Shown: positions 1 through 6,908 of the stretch, piece after piece
How positions within the stretch are numbered: the first letter of the stretch is position 1
How the letters are laid out: every line of letters begins with the position of its first letter
NCBI GenBank assembly: GCA_910586125.1
Contig: CAJUHP010000037.1
Coordinates: forward strand, 1-21,414
DNA: 21,414 nt
Origin: an uncultured Lachnospiraceae bacterium
Lineage (GTDB): Bacteria > Bacillota > Clostridia > Lachnospirales > Lachnospiraceae
Direction: 5' to 3'
Notes under the pieces: generated by a model
Database searches by the model: none
The model's input: the letters and a program-made list of their open reading frames with translations, nothing else
What the model was told of the DNA's origin: nothing
Position numbers and translations under genes: made by a program

Positions 1-2
1 TG

Positions 3-110
3 AAGAATATCATAATGGAGGAATCAGGGGCGTTTTTTGCCGGAGATATCAGCGCACAGGAAGCGGCGAAGAGAATCCAGAATCGGGCTATGCTGGTGCT
101 GGGAGAGTAG
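3..110 (+). CDS. C-terminal end of an ABC transporter extracellular solute-binding protein (5' part outside window)
   Basis: Only the last 35 codons are present, read in the frame ending at the TAG at 108-110. The residues (FFAGDISAQEAAKRIQNR, then a short tail ending LGE) match the typical C-terminus of family 1 carbohydrate-type solute-binding lipoproteins, which usually end in a pattern like FxxG.xSxxEAAxxIQNRxxxYLxE. Such a protein would sit outside the membrane and deliver a sugar or similar solute to an ABC permease. The substrate cannot be inferred from this fragment. It is followed by a strong terminator, so it belongs to a separate upstream unit and is not part of the sporulation operon. 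The family call rests on a short tail, hence moderate confidence. Confidence 0.6.
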   Translation, partial: KNIIMEESGAFFAGDISAQEAAKRIQNRAMLVLGE

Positions 111-148
111 GAGGGAAGTTTCGCTGACAAAACACGCATAATCATGAG

Positions 149-190
149 AACGGACAGGAGAGACAGCCTGTCCGTTTTGCTTTCCTCTCT
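149..190 (+). terminator. Rho-independent terminator of the upstream transporter gene
   Basis: A perfect 10-bp stem (AACGGACAGG at 149-158 pairing with CCTGTCCGTT at 167-176) encloses an 8-base loop and is followed by a T-rich tract (TTTTGCTTTCCTCTCTTTG). It lies 38 bases after the stop of the solute-binding protein and just before the spoIIIAA promoter region, so it insulates the sporulation operon from read-through. Confidence 0.85.
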
Positions 191-207
191 TTGTGGGAAA
201 ACAAAGG

Positions 208-236
208 TGATAATTCTCCTTCCCTCTCCATATATT
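208..236 (+). promoter_or_regulatory. Candidate sigma-E promoter for spoIIIAA
   Basis: TGATAATT (208-215) and CATATATT (229-236) are separated by 13 bases. The -10 resembles the sigma-E consensus (CATACAAT-like) and the -35 resembles its AT-rich -35 (KMATATT-like). The spoIIIA operon is known to be transcribed by sigma-E in the mother cell of B. subtilis. The -10 and following bases recur almost exactly before spoIIIAB. The expected transcript would start near 243-246, inside the perfect palindrome GGACATGTCC (243-252), and have a leader of about 50 bases. Sigma factor assignment is inference. Confidence 0.6.
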
Positions 237-296
237 GTATCAGGACATGTCCGGAAGAAAGTCCGGCAGACCAAACGAATTCAGGAGGAAAAGGTA

Positions 297-1259
297 TTGG
301 GCAGAGAAGAAGAAATCATCCGGATTCTGGCGGTTTCGCTGCGCCGGATCGTAAAGGAATTGTCATCAAACTGGGATCGGCTGGAAGAAATCCGCCTGCG
401 GGTGAATGCGCCTTTATGCGTCGTCTCGGAAGGAAGCAGTTTTTTTGTATCGGAGCAGGGCCGGTTCTGTTCCAGAGAGCAGGCCCGGATTGTTGGGCTG
501 GCAGAGCTGCGGGAGACGATGGAGTATGTGAGCAGCTACTCCCGCTATGCGTTTGAGGAGAAGATCCGACAGGGATTTCTGACGGTTCCCGGCGGCCACC
601 GGGTCGGCCTGGCCGGACGGGTGGTGATGGAGGGGAAATCAGTCAAGACCATTGCCCCGGTCACATTTCTGTCGATTCGCATAGCGAGAGAGGTGCGTGG
701 ATGCGCAGGGAAGACAGTGCCCTGGCTCTGGGAAAACGGAAATCTGCAGGATACGCTGGTCATATCGCCGCCGGGGCTTGGAAAGACTACACTGCTGCGA
801 GATCTGATCCGTCTGTTGTCGGACGGGGAGTGCGGACCGGCCTGCACGGTGGGCGTAGTGGACGAGCGCTCGGAGCTGGCGGCCTGTTATCAGGGAATTC
901 CGCAGAACGATCTAGGCAGCCATACCGATGTGCTGGACGGCTGTCCTAAAGCGGAGGGGATGCTGATGCTGGTGCGCTCGCTGGCTCCCCAGGTGATTGC
1001 GGTGGACGAGGTGGGGGGCGAGGACGATTGCCGGGCTATCGAGTATGTCATGAACTGCGGCTGCCGTCTGCTGGCGACCGCACACGCAATGAACTGGGAA
1101 GAACTGCGCCGCCGCCCGATATTTGGCCGCTGGATTGACGAAAAGCGTTTTGGCCGTTATCTGCTTCTGGAACGCGCCGGCGGGCAGGTCCGTTACCGCG
1201 TATGCAGCGCGCTGGGAAGAACGCTGTGGCAGGGGGAGGGGAGGCGGCTTGCCGTGTAG
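297..1259 (+). CDS. spoIIIAA: Stage III sporulation protein AA, secretion-type ATPase
   Basis: SpoIIIAA is the cytoplasmic ATPase of the SpoIIIA complex in the mother cell, related to type II/IV secretion ATPases. The 320-residue product has a Walker A motif SPPGLGKTT at about 157-165 and a Walker B-like stretch VIAVDEVGGED at about 232-242, with the helicase-like ending AHAMNWEELRRR downstream. I chose a TTG start at 297: AGGAGG at 283-288 is placed 8 bases before it, and the length then matches the family (~310). A longer in-frame reading from ATG 144 would run through the terminator hairpin and promoter and is not credible. It is the first gene of spoIIIAA-AH. It is separated from spoIIIAB by 115 bases, unlike the close packing in B. 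subtilis. Confidence 0.93.
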   Translation: MGREEEIIRILAVSLRRIVKELSSNWDRLEEIRLRVNAPLCVVSEGSSFFVSEQGRFCSREQARIVGLAELRETMEYVSSYSRYAFEEKIRQGFLTVPGGHRVGLAGRVVMEGKSVKTIAPVTFLSIRIAREVRGCAGKTVPWLWENGNLQDTLVISPPGLGKTTLLRDLIRLLSDGECGPACTVGVVDERSELAACYQGIPQNDLGSHTDVLDGCPKAEGMLMLVRSLAPQVIAVDEVGGEDDCRAIEYVMNCGCRLLATAHAMNWEELRRRPIFGRWIDEKRFGRYLLLERAGGQVRYRVCSALGRTLWQGEGRRLAV

Positions 1260-1302
1260 AATAAGAAGGCTGTTTGCCAGGAAAATTTTACTCAGCCATG
1301 CT

Positions 1303-1331
1303 GTCATATTTTGAAATCTTGTCCATATATT
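1303..1331 (+). promoter_or_regulatory. Candidate internal sigma-E promoter before spoIIIAB
   Basis: GTCATATT (1303-1310) and CATATATT (1324-1331) are separated by 13 bases, a very good match to the sigma-E pattern. The block CATATATTGT plus the next 13 bases is 20/23 identical to the element before spoIIIAA at 229-251. It lies in the 115-base gap between spoIIIAA and spoIIIAB and would give spoIIIAB-AH a start independent of spoIIIAA, with a leader of about 35 bases. Function is inferred from sequence only. Confidence 0.6.
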
Positions 1332-1374
1332 GTTTCAAGGCATGTCTTAAGAGGCATGCGGAAAGGAAATGCCG

Positions 1375-1884
1375 ATGAAGACGGCCGGAATGATATTGCT
1401 GGTGATTTCATGCAGCGGTCTGGGATTTCATATGGCTGGTCTGTACGGCCGGCGCATCGCGGAATGCGTCCGGATCGAACGTCTGCTGATGCGGCTGGGC
1501 GGTGAAATCCGGTTTTGCCAGACACCTCTCGCCGAAGCGCTGCGGGCTGCGGGAGGAGAAAGGACAGACGGCTTTTCTTGCTTTTTCAGCAATCTTTCTG
1601 GACGTTTGGAGGAGAGCGGGGGCGAATTCGGCAGTCTGTGGGAAGAAGAGCTGATGGGTTATCTGGCGGACAGTCTGCTGCGGGAGGAGGCGGAACTGCT
1701 TTTTTACTTGGGGAGGCAGCTAGGAAATCTGGATCTGGAAGCGCAGCAGAAAGCACTGAATCGTTTTTTGGAGCAGTGGCAGGAACATATCCGCGAGCTT
1801 CGCAGCAGGCAGGAGAGCAGGACTAGACTGTACCGCTGTCTGGGGGTGTCTGCGGGAGTCTTTTTAGCGATTTTGTTTTTGTGA
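1375..1884 (+). CDS. spoIIIAB: Stage III sporulation protein AB
   Basis: SpoIIIAB is a mother-cell membrane protein of the SpoIIIA channel with a fold like the GspF-type platform proteins of type II secretion. The 169-residue product has an N-terminal hydrophobic segment (about 4-20), a charged helical middle with several Leu/Glu-rich heptads, and a C-terminal hydrophobic segment (about 155-169), as in the B. subtilis protein (171 residues). I chose the ATG at 1375 because AAAGGA (1362-1367) lies 7 bases upstream; the ATG at 1369 is too close to that site. It is preceded by its own candidate promoter. Confidence 0.9.
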   Translation: MKTAGMILLVISCSGLGFHMAGLYGRRIAECVRIERLLMRLGGEIRFCQTPLAEALRAAGGERTDGFSCFFSNLSGRLEESGGEFGSLWEEELMGYLADSLLREEAELLFYLGRQLGNLDLEAQQKALNRFLEQWQEHIRELRSRQESRTRLYRCLGVSAGVFLAILFL

Positions 1885-1923
1885 TCGTGCCGCGCTGGAA
1901 AGGAGGACAAAGGGGAGGAAGGA

Positions 1924-2118
1924 ATGACAATCAATCTGATTTTTCGAATCGGAGCTGTGGGAATTCTGGTTTCGGTATTGTGCCAGGTATTGAAACACAG
2001 CGGCAGGGAGGAGCAGGCGTTTCTCACCAGCCTGGCCGGGCTGTTGCTGGTGTTGTACTGGGTGGTTCCCTACATCTATGAATTGTTTGAAACCATTCGG
2101 GATCTGTTTTTGCTGTAG
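1924..2118 (+). CDS. spoIIIAC: Stage III sporulation protein AC
   Basis: A 64-residue membrane protein with two hydrophobic segments (about 5-22 and 34-50), matching SpoIIIAC in size (about 65-68) and in the pattern GILVSVLCQVLKHSGREEQ followed by a second segment. It is a small membrane subunit of the SpoIIIA complex in the engulfing membrane. The start is supported by a purine-rich site (AGGAGG with a second GAGGAAGG) directly upstream. It lies between spoIIIAB and spoIIIAD in the usual order. Confidence 0.92.
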   Translation: MTINLIFRIGAVGILVSVLCQVLKHSGREEQAFLTSLAGLLLVLYWVVPYIYELFETIRDLFLL

Positions 2119-2136
2119 GGAAGGGAGGGGAAATTT

Positions 2137-2535
2137 TTGACTGACATGATTGCGGTTGGTGTTCTGGGCGTGGCGGCCGTGTTATTGGCGATGGAACTGA
2201 AAACAGTCCGGGCCGAATTTGCCGTGTATCTGGCCATGGGAGCCGGTCTTGTCATCACCTGGTATACGGTGGGGCGGCTTTCTATGCTGGCGGAGCTGTT
2301 TACTCGTTTTATGAACGAAGTGCCGGTGGATGCCGTGTATGTCACCACGCTTTTGAAAATGATCGGGATCACCTACACGGTGCAGTTCTGCGTAGGGCTG
2401 TGCCGGGATGCCGGATACGGATCGGTGGCCGGGCAGATTGAGACCTTTGGAAAGCTGACCGTTTTGTCCATCGGCGTGCCGATTCTGTTTGCCCTGCTCG
2501 ACACGGTGCGGTCTTTTCTCTATACCGGCGCATGA
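2137..2535 (+). CDS. spoIIIAD: Stage III sporulation protein AD
   Basis: A 132-residue membrane protein (B. subtilis 133) with four hydrophobic segments spread along its length. The motif EVPVDAVYVTTLLKMIGITY in the middle and the C-terminal DAGYGSVAGQIETFGKL are characteristic of SpoIIIAD. The TTG at 2137 is preferred as start: the GGGAGG site at 2123-2129 lies about 8 bases before it, while the ATG at 2146 would be too far. The 3' end overlaps the spoIIIAE start by 4 bases (ATGA), which suggests translational coupling. Confidence 0.92.
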   Translation: MTDMIAVGVLGVAAVLLAMELKTVRAEFAVYLAMGAGLVITWYTVGRLSMLAELFTRFMNEVPVDAVYVTTLLKMIGITYTVQFCVGLCRDAGYGSVAGQIETFGKLTVLSIGVPILFALLDTVRSFLYTGA

Positions 2536-3713
2536 GAGGGAGAAAGCGGCCGCTTTTCATGATGTTTCTGGTTTTTCTCACCTGTTTTTTTCTTGGAAGC
2601 GGCTTTTCTGGCGCGCAGACCTATGGGGAGGATGGGATTCTCTTTGAGGAAAGCGGGGAGGGGGAAGGATGGGAGAAGGAACTGTCATTCTATGACTTCA
2701 GTGAGATTGAGAGAGTGATGCAGGAGTCGTTAGGCGGTCCCAAACAGTCCTTCTCGGAAGTGGTGTGGAAGCTGATCGACGGAAATTTTGCAGAGTTCTG
2801 GGATCTGTTCTGGGACTATGTTTGGGAAGCCTTGTGGGGAGAACTGCGAACCGGGCGCGCGCTGGCCTGGCAGGTGTTTTTGATTGCCTTGGCGGGAGCG
2901 GTTTTCACAAATATGAGCCGTGCGTTTAATGAAAGCCCGATTTCGCAGGGCAGCTTTTATGTGATGTACATGGCGCTGTCCATTTTGCTGTTTACCGGAT
3001 TCCAGATGGCGGTGTCCACGACAGCGGAGGCATTTGCGCTTTTGGGGCGGGTCATGTCTGCCTTTCTGCCGGTGTTTTTTGTGGCGGTGGCTGTGCAGGG
3101 GCAGTTGACGGCGGCTGTTATGTATGAATTTACCATGGTTCTGATTCGGGGGGTACAGTGGGTATTTGAGCATGTAGTGCTTTTGGGCGTCAGGGGTTTT
3201 GTGGTTCTGCAGATTTTGGAGGGGATCATGCCGGAGCCTTTTTTGGGCCGTCTGGCCGGTCTGATAAAAAAATCCGTAGTATGGATCGTGAAAACCGGTT
3301 TTGGCGCGGTCATCGGTTTTCAGATTGTGCAGGGATTGCTTTTGCCCAGTATGGATTCCGTGAAGGGCGGGATGCTTCTGCGGCTGGCAAAGGCGATTCC
3401 CGGACTGGGGGGAGGCGTGGAGGCCGCGGCGCAGATGGTGTTTGGAACGGCGGCTCTGGTGCGCAACGGAATTGGGCTGGCTGGTCTTCTGGTGTTGTTT
3501 GCAGCGTCTCTGGGACCTCTGATCAAGCTGGGATTTCTGACGTTTTTATACCGGGCGCTGGCGGCGGTTCTGCAGCCGGTATCGGACAAGAGACTGTTGG
3601 CCGCCATTGACGTGGCGGGGGACGCAAGCCGCCTGCTGCTCAGAACGCTGTGGTCAGGAATTCTTTTGTTTGCCGTCGCCGTGGGCGTGGCCTGCGCCTG
3701 TCTGGGGGGATAG
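2532..3713 (+). CDS. spoIIIAE: Stage III sporulation protein AE
   Basis: A 393-residue polytopic membrane protein (B. subtilis 399) with a cleavable-looking N-terminal hydrophobic segment (about 8-27, ending SGA before QTYG), an acidic extracellular stretch, then a long run of transmembrane helices. It is the largest membrane subunit of the SpoIIIA complex. The ending pattern (KLGFLTFLYRALAAVLQPVS, then DVAGDASRLLL) is typical of the family. The ATG overlaps the spoIIIAD stop. A 114-base gap follows before spoIIIAF, with an inverted repeat (CGCCGG ... CCGGCG, near 3718-3747) that lacks a T-tract and so is not called a terminator. Confidence 0.93.
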   Translation: MRGRKRPLFMMFLVFLTCFFLGSGFSGAQTYGEDGILFEESGEGEGWEKELSFYDFSEIERVMQESLGGPKQSFSEVVWKLIDGNFAEFWDLFWDYVWEALWGELRTGRALAWQVFLIALAGAVFTNMSRAFNESPISQGSFYVMYMALSILLFTGFQMAVSTTAEAFALLGRVMSAFLPVFFVAVAVQGQLTAAVMYEFTMVLIRGVQWVFEHVVLLGVRGFVVLQILEGIMPEPFLGRLAGLIKKSVVWIVKTGFGAVIGFQIVQGLLLPSMDSVKGGMLLRLAKAIPGLGGGVEAAAQMVFGTAALVRNGIGLAGLLVLFAASLGPLIKLGFLTFLYRALAAVLQPVSDKRLLAAIDVAGDASRLLLRTLWSGILLFAVAVGVACACLGG

Positions 3714-3827
3714 AGAGCGCCGGCAGATGACAGCAAAAGCACCGGCGAGAATATCGGGCGTTCCTTGCGCATTTGGAAAGCGAGGTACGGGAATCCGGCA
3801 GAGAGAGCAGAAAGAAGGGAGAGCAGG

Positions 3828-4475
3828 ATGGAACGAGCAGCGGACTGGATCTACGGCATTGCCGCCGTGATGCTCTTGGGTTCGGCAGCGATACAGGCCA
3901 TATCAGAGGGGACCTATCAGAAATATTTGAAGCTGTTTTTGGGGTTGGTTTTGATTCTGACGGTGATCTCCCCGCTTCTCTCGCTGTTTGGCCGATCTGA
4001 CATACCTTCTCTCTATTATCTGAGGGAGGTGATTGCCTCCTGGCTGGAGGGCGGCGGCCCGGGCGCGGCCGATGGATTTTACAGAGGGGAGAGCGGTCCG
4101 GCTGACTGGGAAGAGACGGTAAACCGAAAGCGGGAAGAGGCGCTTTTTGAACCGCTTTGCGTCCTGACGGAGAGCTATGGGTTTAACCTGCTTTCCTACT
4201 CGGTCAAATGGAGTGGGGAAGGACGTCCAGAGGGAATTACGCTCACGGTTTGCAAAAAGACAGACAAGAAGGAAACAGCGACGTCCGGCGAGACGGCACA
4301 GAAGGCCGACCGTGTGGATACGGTTCGCCCTGTGGAGGCGGTGGGAGAGGGAGAAACGGAGTCTTCTTATTATGAGCCATCGGAACTCAGGCTTCTGCAC
4401 CAGGCGCTGGAAACGGTTCTGGAGCTTTCAGAGAAGCAGGTGGCGGTATATTTGGACAGGGAGGAGGAGAGATGA
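3828..4475 (+). CDS. spoIIIAF: Stage III sporulation protein AF
   Basis: SpoIIIAF is a membrane component of the SpoIIIA complex with two N-terminal helices and a soluble ring-building-like domain. The 215-residue product shows the two hydrophobic segments at about 7-23 and 31-52, then a soluble domain. The soluble part contains a Lys/Thr/Glu-rich insertion at about residues 145-180 that looks like a flexible linker. I chose ATG 3828 (starting MERAADWIYG) with AAGGGAG at 3814-3820, 7 bases upstream; an in-frame ATG at 3765 would add a charged tail with no counterpart in the family. The stop overlaps spoIIIAG by 4 bases. Confidence 0.88.
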   Translation: MERAADWIYGIAAVMLLGSAAIQAISEGTYQKYLKLFLGLVLILTVISPLLSLFGRSDIPSLYYLREVIASWLEGGGPGAADGFYRGESGPADWEETVNRKREEALFEPLCVLTESYGFNLLSYSVKWSGEGRPEGITLTVCKKTDKKETATSGETAQKADRVDTVRPVEAVGEGETESSYYEPSELRLLHQALETVLELSEKQVAVYLDREEER

Positions 4476-5056
4476 ACCAGGGCGGTTTTTCGTGGAAAAG
4501 TTTGTGGAAGGATCTGGGAACCCGCAGATGGATTTTTCTGCTGGCGGCGGGTCTTCTGTTTGTGGTAATCGCCCTTCCGATGGAACCGGGCGGAGATGGC
4601 GGGGGCAGCGGGGAAATACAGGGGACAGCGGCTGCGGGAGAGGAAATCAGTCTGAGTGAATACGAAAAAAAACTGGAGAGGAGACTGGCAGCGCTCTTAT
4701 CCGCGGTGGAGGGCGCGGGAAAGGTGGAGGTTATGGTGACGCTGCGCTCCTCATCCGAGCAGATTGTTTTAAACGATGTTTCCAGAGAAGAGAACCTGAC
4801 GCGGGAAACCGACGCGCAGGGAGGCGTGAGAAACAATTCCGATATCCGGGAAAGCAGCCAGACGGTTCTCTCCGGAACAAACGGCCGGTCGGAGCCCTAT
4901 GTGTTAGGCGAGCGGATGCCGCAGGTGGAGGGCGTGGTGGTGGCCTGCGAGGGAGGGGACCGGGCCAGCGTCCAGGCGGAAATCTCTGCCGCGGTTCAGG
5001 CATTATTTGACCTGGAGCCACATAAGATTAAAGTGTGTAAAATGGCTTCACAATAG
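4472..5056 (+). CDS. spoIIIAG: Stage III sporulation protein AG
   Basis: SpoIIIAG forms a large ring in the intermembrane space through a ring-building domain like those of type III secretion systems. The 194-residue product (B. subtilis 229) has one transmembrane segment at about 20-36, a Gly-rich linker (37-57), then a soluble domain with the family pattern YEKKLERRL and LLSAVEGAGKVEVMVTL (61-91), a variable insertion, and MPQVEGVVVACEGG (149-162). Its start overlaps the spoIIIAF stop (ATGA), and spoIIIAH follows after 21 bases. Confidence 0.92.
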   Translation: MNQGGFSWKSLWKDLGTRRWIFLLAAGLLFVVIALPMEPGGDGGGSGEIQGTAAAGEEISLSEYEKKLERRLAALLSAVEGAGKVEVMVTLRSSSEQIVLNDVSREENLTRETDAQGGVRNNSDIRESSQTVLSGTNGRSEPYVLGERMPQVEGVVVACEGGDRASVQAEISAAVQALFDLEPHKIKVCKMASQ

Positions 5057-5077
5057 AAAGAGAAGGAGCGTTACCGT

Positions 5078-5881
5078 ATGAAACGAATTTTGAAAAAGAA
5101 CCAAGTAGTACTGACTCTGCTGGCAGTGATGATTGCGGTGGCCGGATATCTGAACTATACTGCCGACAGCAAAGATGCCGAGCAGGCCGCCGCTTCCGGG
5201 GAAGGAGGCGCTGTAAACGGGATGCTTGACATCTCCGACGAGGATATTCTGGCCGAGAACAGCGCGCTGGGCGCGGCTCTGCAGGAAACCTTTTCCGGCA
5301 GTGACGAGACGACGGCAGAGGCCGGCGCAGCGGCCACCACAGCGGCAGAGAATCCCGGAAAGGAGGCAGCCGGCACAGAGAGCGGGACAGACGCCGCCAA
5401 AGGCTCCGGGGAGGAAAAACCGGACAGCACACAGACCGGGGCCGGAACGCAGACGGTGGACAGCAATCCCGAGGAGGACGGCGATGTGCCGGGAACCGCG
5501 GTACTGACCGGCGGAAGCACCATTCTGGATTACGTGGCAGGCGTTCAGCTTTCCAGAGAGCAGACCAGAGCCCGCAACAAAGAGACGCTGATGGAGATCA
5601 TCGACAATTCCAATCTGGACGAGGCACAGAAACAGGAGGCGATCAACAGTATGCTGAACCTGACGGCCATCGCGGAAAAGGAGACGGCGGCGGAGTCACT
5701 CCTGGCGGCCAAAGGGTTTGAAAACTCGATTGTGTACATAAACGACGACTCGGTGGATGTAGTGATCGGCCGTTCCTCTTTAAGCGACGCGGAGAGGGCT
5801 CAGGTGGAAGATATCGTCAAACGCAAGGCGGAGGTAACAGCAGATAAGATCGTTATAACCCTTCTGGAAACCGGCAACTGA
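5078..5881 (+). CDS. spoIIIAH: Stage III sporulation protein AH
   Basis: SpoIIIAH is the mother-cell partner of forespore SpoIIQ in B. subtilis; its YscJ/FliF-like domain forms a ring between the two membranes. The 267-residue product (B. subtilis 218) starts with a basic stretch and one transmembrane segment (about 9-25). A long low-complexity region rich in Ala, Gly, Glu and Thr follows (about 30-142), and then the conserved domain (about 145-265: STILDYVAGVQLSREQ ... IVYINDDSVDVVI ... ADKIVITLLE). The linker accounts for the extra length. AAGGAG at 5063-5068 lies 9 bases before the ATG. It is the last gene of the operon. Confidence 0.93.
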   Translation: MKRILKKNQVVLTLLAVMIAVAGYLNYTADSKDAEQAAASGEGGAVNGMLDISDEDILAENSALGAALQETFSGSDETTAEAGAAATTAAENPGKEAAGTESGTDAAKGSGEEKPDSTQTGAGTQTVDSNPEEDGDVPGTAVLTGGSTILDYVAGVQLSREQTRARNKETLMEIIDNSNLDEAQKQEAINSMLNLTAIAEKETAAESLLAAKGFENSIVYINDDSVDVVIGRSSLSDAERAQVEDIVKRKAEVTADKIVITLLETGN

Positions 5882-5899
5882 AGAAAATATGTTTTCTGC

Positions 5900-5928
5900 T
5901 TGCAAATCTGACCATATTTGGGTAGAAT
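5900..5928 (+). promoter_or_regulatory. Candidate sigma-A promoter for the Asp23-like gene
   Basis: TTGCAA (5900-5905) and TAGAAT (5923-5928) are separated by exactly 17 bases, close to the vegetative consensus. The start would be near 5935. The leader then contains an 8-bp stem (CGCCTGTC at 5940-5947 with GACAGGTG at 5962-5969, one G-T pair) with a 14-base loop, upstream of AGGAGG at 5988-5993. This would separate housekeeping transcription from the sporulation operon. Confidence 0.65.
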
Positions 5929-6001
5929 AAGAAGGAGAGCGCCTGTCAAGAATGATAGTAAGACAGGTGTGAAACAGGAAAGAACATAGGAGGTAATTGC
6001 T

Positions 6002-6391
6002 GTGAGTGAGGCATTGGCCAATAGAAGTACCCATATGGTATATGAGAAGGATCAGGTGGGAGAGGTTCAGATCGCGGATGAGGTGATTGCCATTATCGCC
6101 GGGCTGGCCGCTACGGAGGTGAAAGGCGTCGCCTCCATGGCGGGCAATGTGACCAACGAACTGGTGGCGAAGCTGGGCATGAAGAATCTGTCCAGAGGAG
6201 TGAAGGTGGAAGTTCTGGATACGTCGGTGTCCGTGGATCTGGCTCTGAATCTGGATTACGGTTACAGCATTCCCACCGTATGCACGAAGGTGCAGGAGCG
6301 CGTGAAATCAGCCATAGAGAATATGACAGGCTTTTCTGTTCTGGATGTGAACATTAAGATTGCCGGTGTGAACCTGGAACCGGCAAAATAG
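6002..6391 (+). CDS. Asp23/Gls24 family protein (YqhY-like)
   Basis: A 129-residue protein of the Asp23/Gls24 family. The recognisable features are GEVQIADEVIAIIAGLAATE, VKGVASMAG, the VKVEVLDTSVSVDLALNLDYG strand block, and IPTVCTKVQERVKSAIENMTG. In B. subtilis the corresponding gene before nusB is yqhY, linked to fatty acid/acetyl-CoA carboxylase homeostasis; here the accBC genes that precede it in Bacillus are absent. The start is GTG at 6002, with AGGAGG at 5988-5993 (8 bases upstream). No signal peptide or membrane segment is seen. A strong hairpin follows the stop. Exact cellular role is not established by the sequence. Confidence 0.88.
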   Translation: MSEALANRSTHMVYEKDQVGEVQIADEVIAIIAGLAATEVKGVASMAGNVTNELVAKLGMKNLSRGVKVEVLDTSVSVDLALNLDYGYSIPTVCTKVQERVKSAIENMTGFSVLDVNIKIAGVNLEPAK

Positions 6392-6399
6392 GAGAACAG

Positions 6400-6433
6400 A
6401 ACAGAGGGTGTCAAGAGACACCCTCTGTTTCCG
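6400..6433 (+). terminator. Strong hairpin, probable terminator or attenuator between the Asp23-like gene and nusB
   Basis: A perfect 12-bp stem (ACAGAGGGTGTC at 6401-6412 with GACACCCTCTGT at 6417-6428) with loop AAGA is extended by an A-T pair at 6400/6429. The T-tract is short (TTTCCGTG), so termination may be partial. No convincing promoter is visible between it and nusB, so some read-through into nusB-xseA-xseB-ispA is likely. Confidence 0.65.
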
Positions 6434-6491
6434 TGCGCAGACAATCAGGTGAAACATGAAATTCTGTCATGCGAAAGAGGAGGAAGCGATC

Positions 6492-6908
6492 ATGACGAGG
6501 CGGCAGTCCAGAGAGCATATTTTTAAAATGCTGTTCTGCAGAGATTTTTATACAGGGGAAGAGTGGAAGGAGCAGGCCGAACAGTATCTGGATTCTCTGG
6601 AGCTTCCGGCAGGCCAGGATGCACTGACAAAAGAGGAGCGGGAGGAACTGCTGACAAAGGCCGAGGCCATCAGCTTGCGGACGGCGGAGCTGGATGAAAA
6701 GATCGATGGGGCGGCGGAAGGCTGGAAGACAAAGCGTATGGGGAAAGTGGATTTGACTATTCTGCGCCTGGCCCTCTATGAGATGGAATACGATGAACAG
6801 ATTCCCACAAAAGTGGCGATCAATGAGGCGGTGGACATTGCCAAGAAATTTGGAGGCAGCGAGTCCCCCGGCTTTGTCAACGGGATTTTGGCCCGTCTGG
6901 TGGATTAG
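6492..6908 (+). CDS. nusB: Transcription antitermination factor NusB
   Basis: NusB binds boxA RNA together with NusE (ribosomal protein S10) and supports rRNA transcription antitermination. The 138-residue product has the family hallmarks: MTRRQSREHIFKMLF at the N-terminus, and VDLTILRLALYEM and PTKVAINEAVDIAKKFGG near the C-terminus, ending SPGFVNGILARL. I chose ATG 6492 because AGGAGG (6478-6483) lies 8 bases before it; the in-frame ATG at 6456 would add 12 residues and has no such site. The stop codon directly abuts the xseA ATG. Confidence 0.95.
   Translation: MTRRQSREHIFKMLFCRDFYTGEEWKEQAEQYLDSLELPAGQDALTKEEREELLTKAEAISLRTAELDEKIDGAAEGWKTKRMGKVDLTILRLALYEMEYDEQIPTKVAINEAVDIAKKFGGSESPGFVNGILARLVD

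Noticed and set aside
144..296. N-terminal extension of spoIIIAA starting at ATG 144
   Set aside because: It runs through the terminator hairpin and the sigma-E-like promoter. The TTG at 297 has an ideal AGGAGG 8 bases upstream and gives normal family length.
5881..5898. Hairpin AGAAAA/TTTTCT directly after spoIIIAH as a terminator
   Set aside because: The stem is only 6 A-T-rich pairs with no following T-tract, so it is too weak to call.
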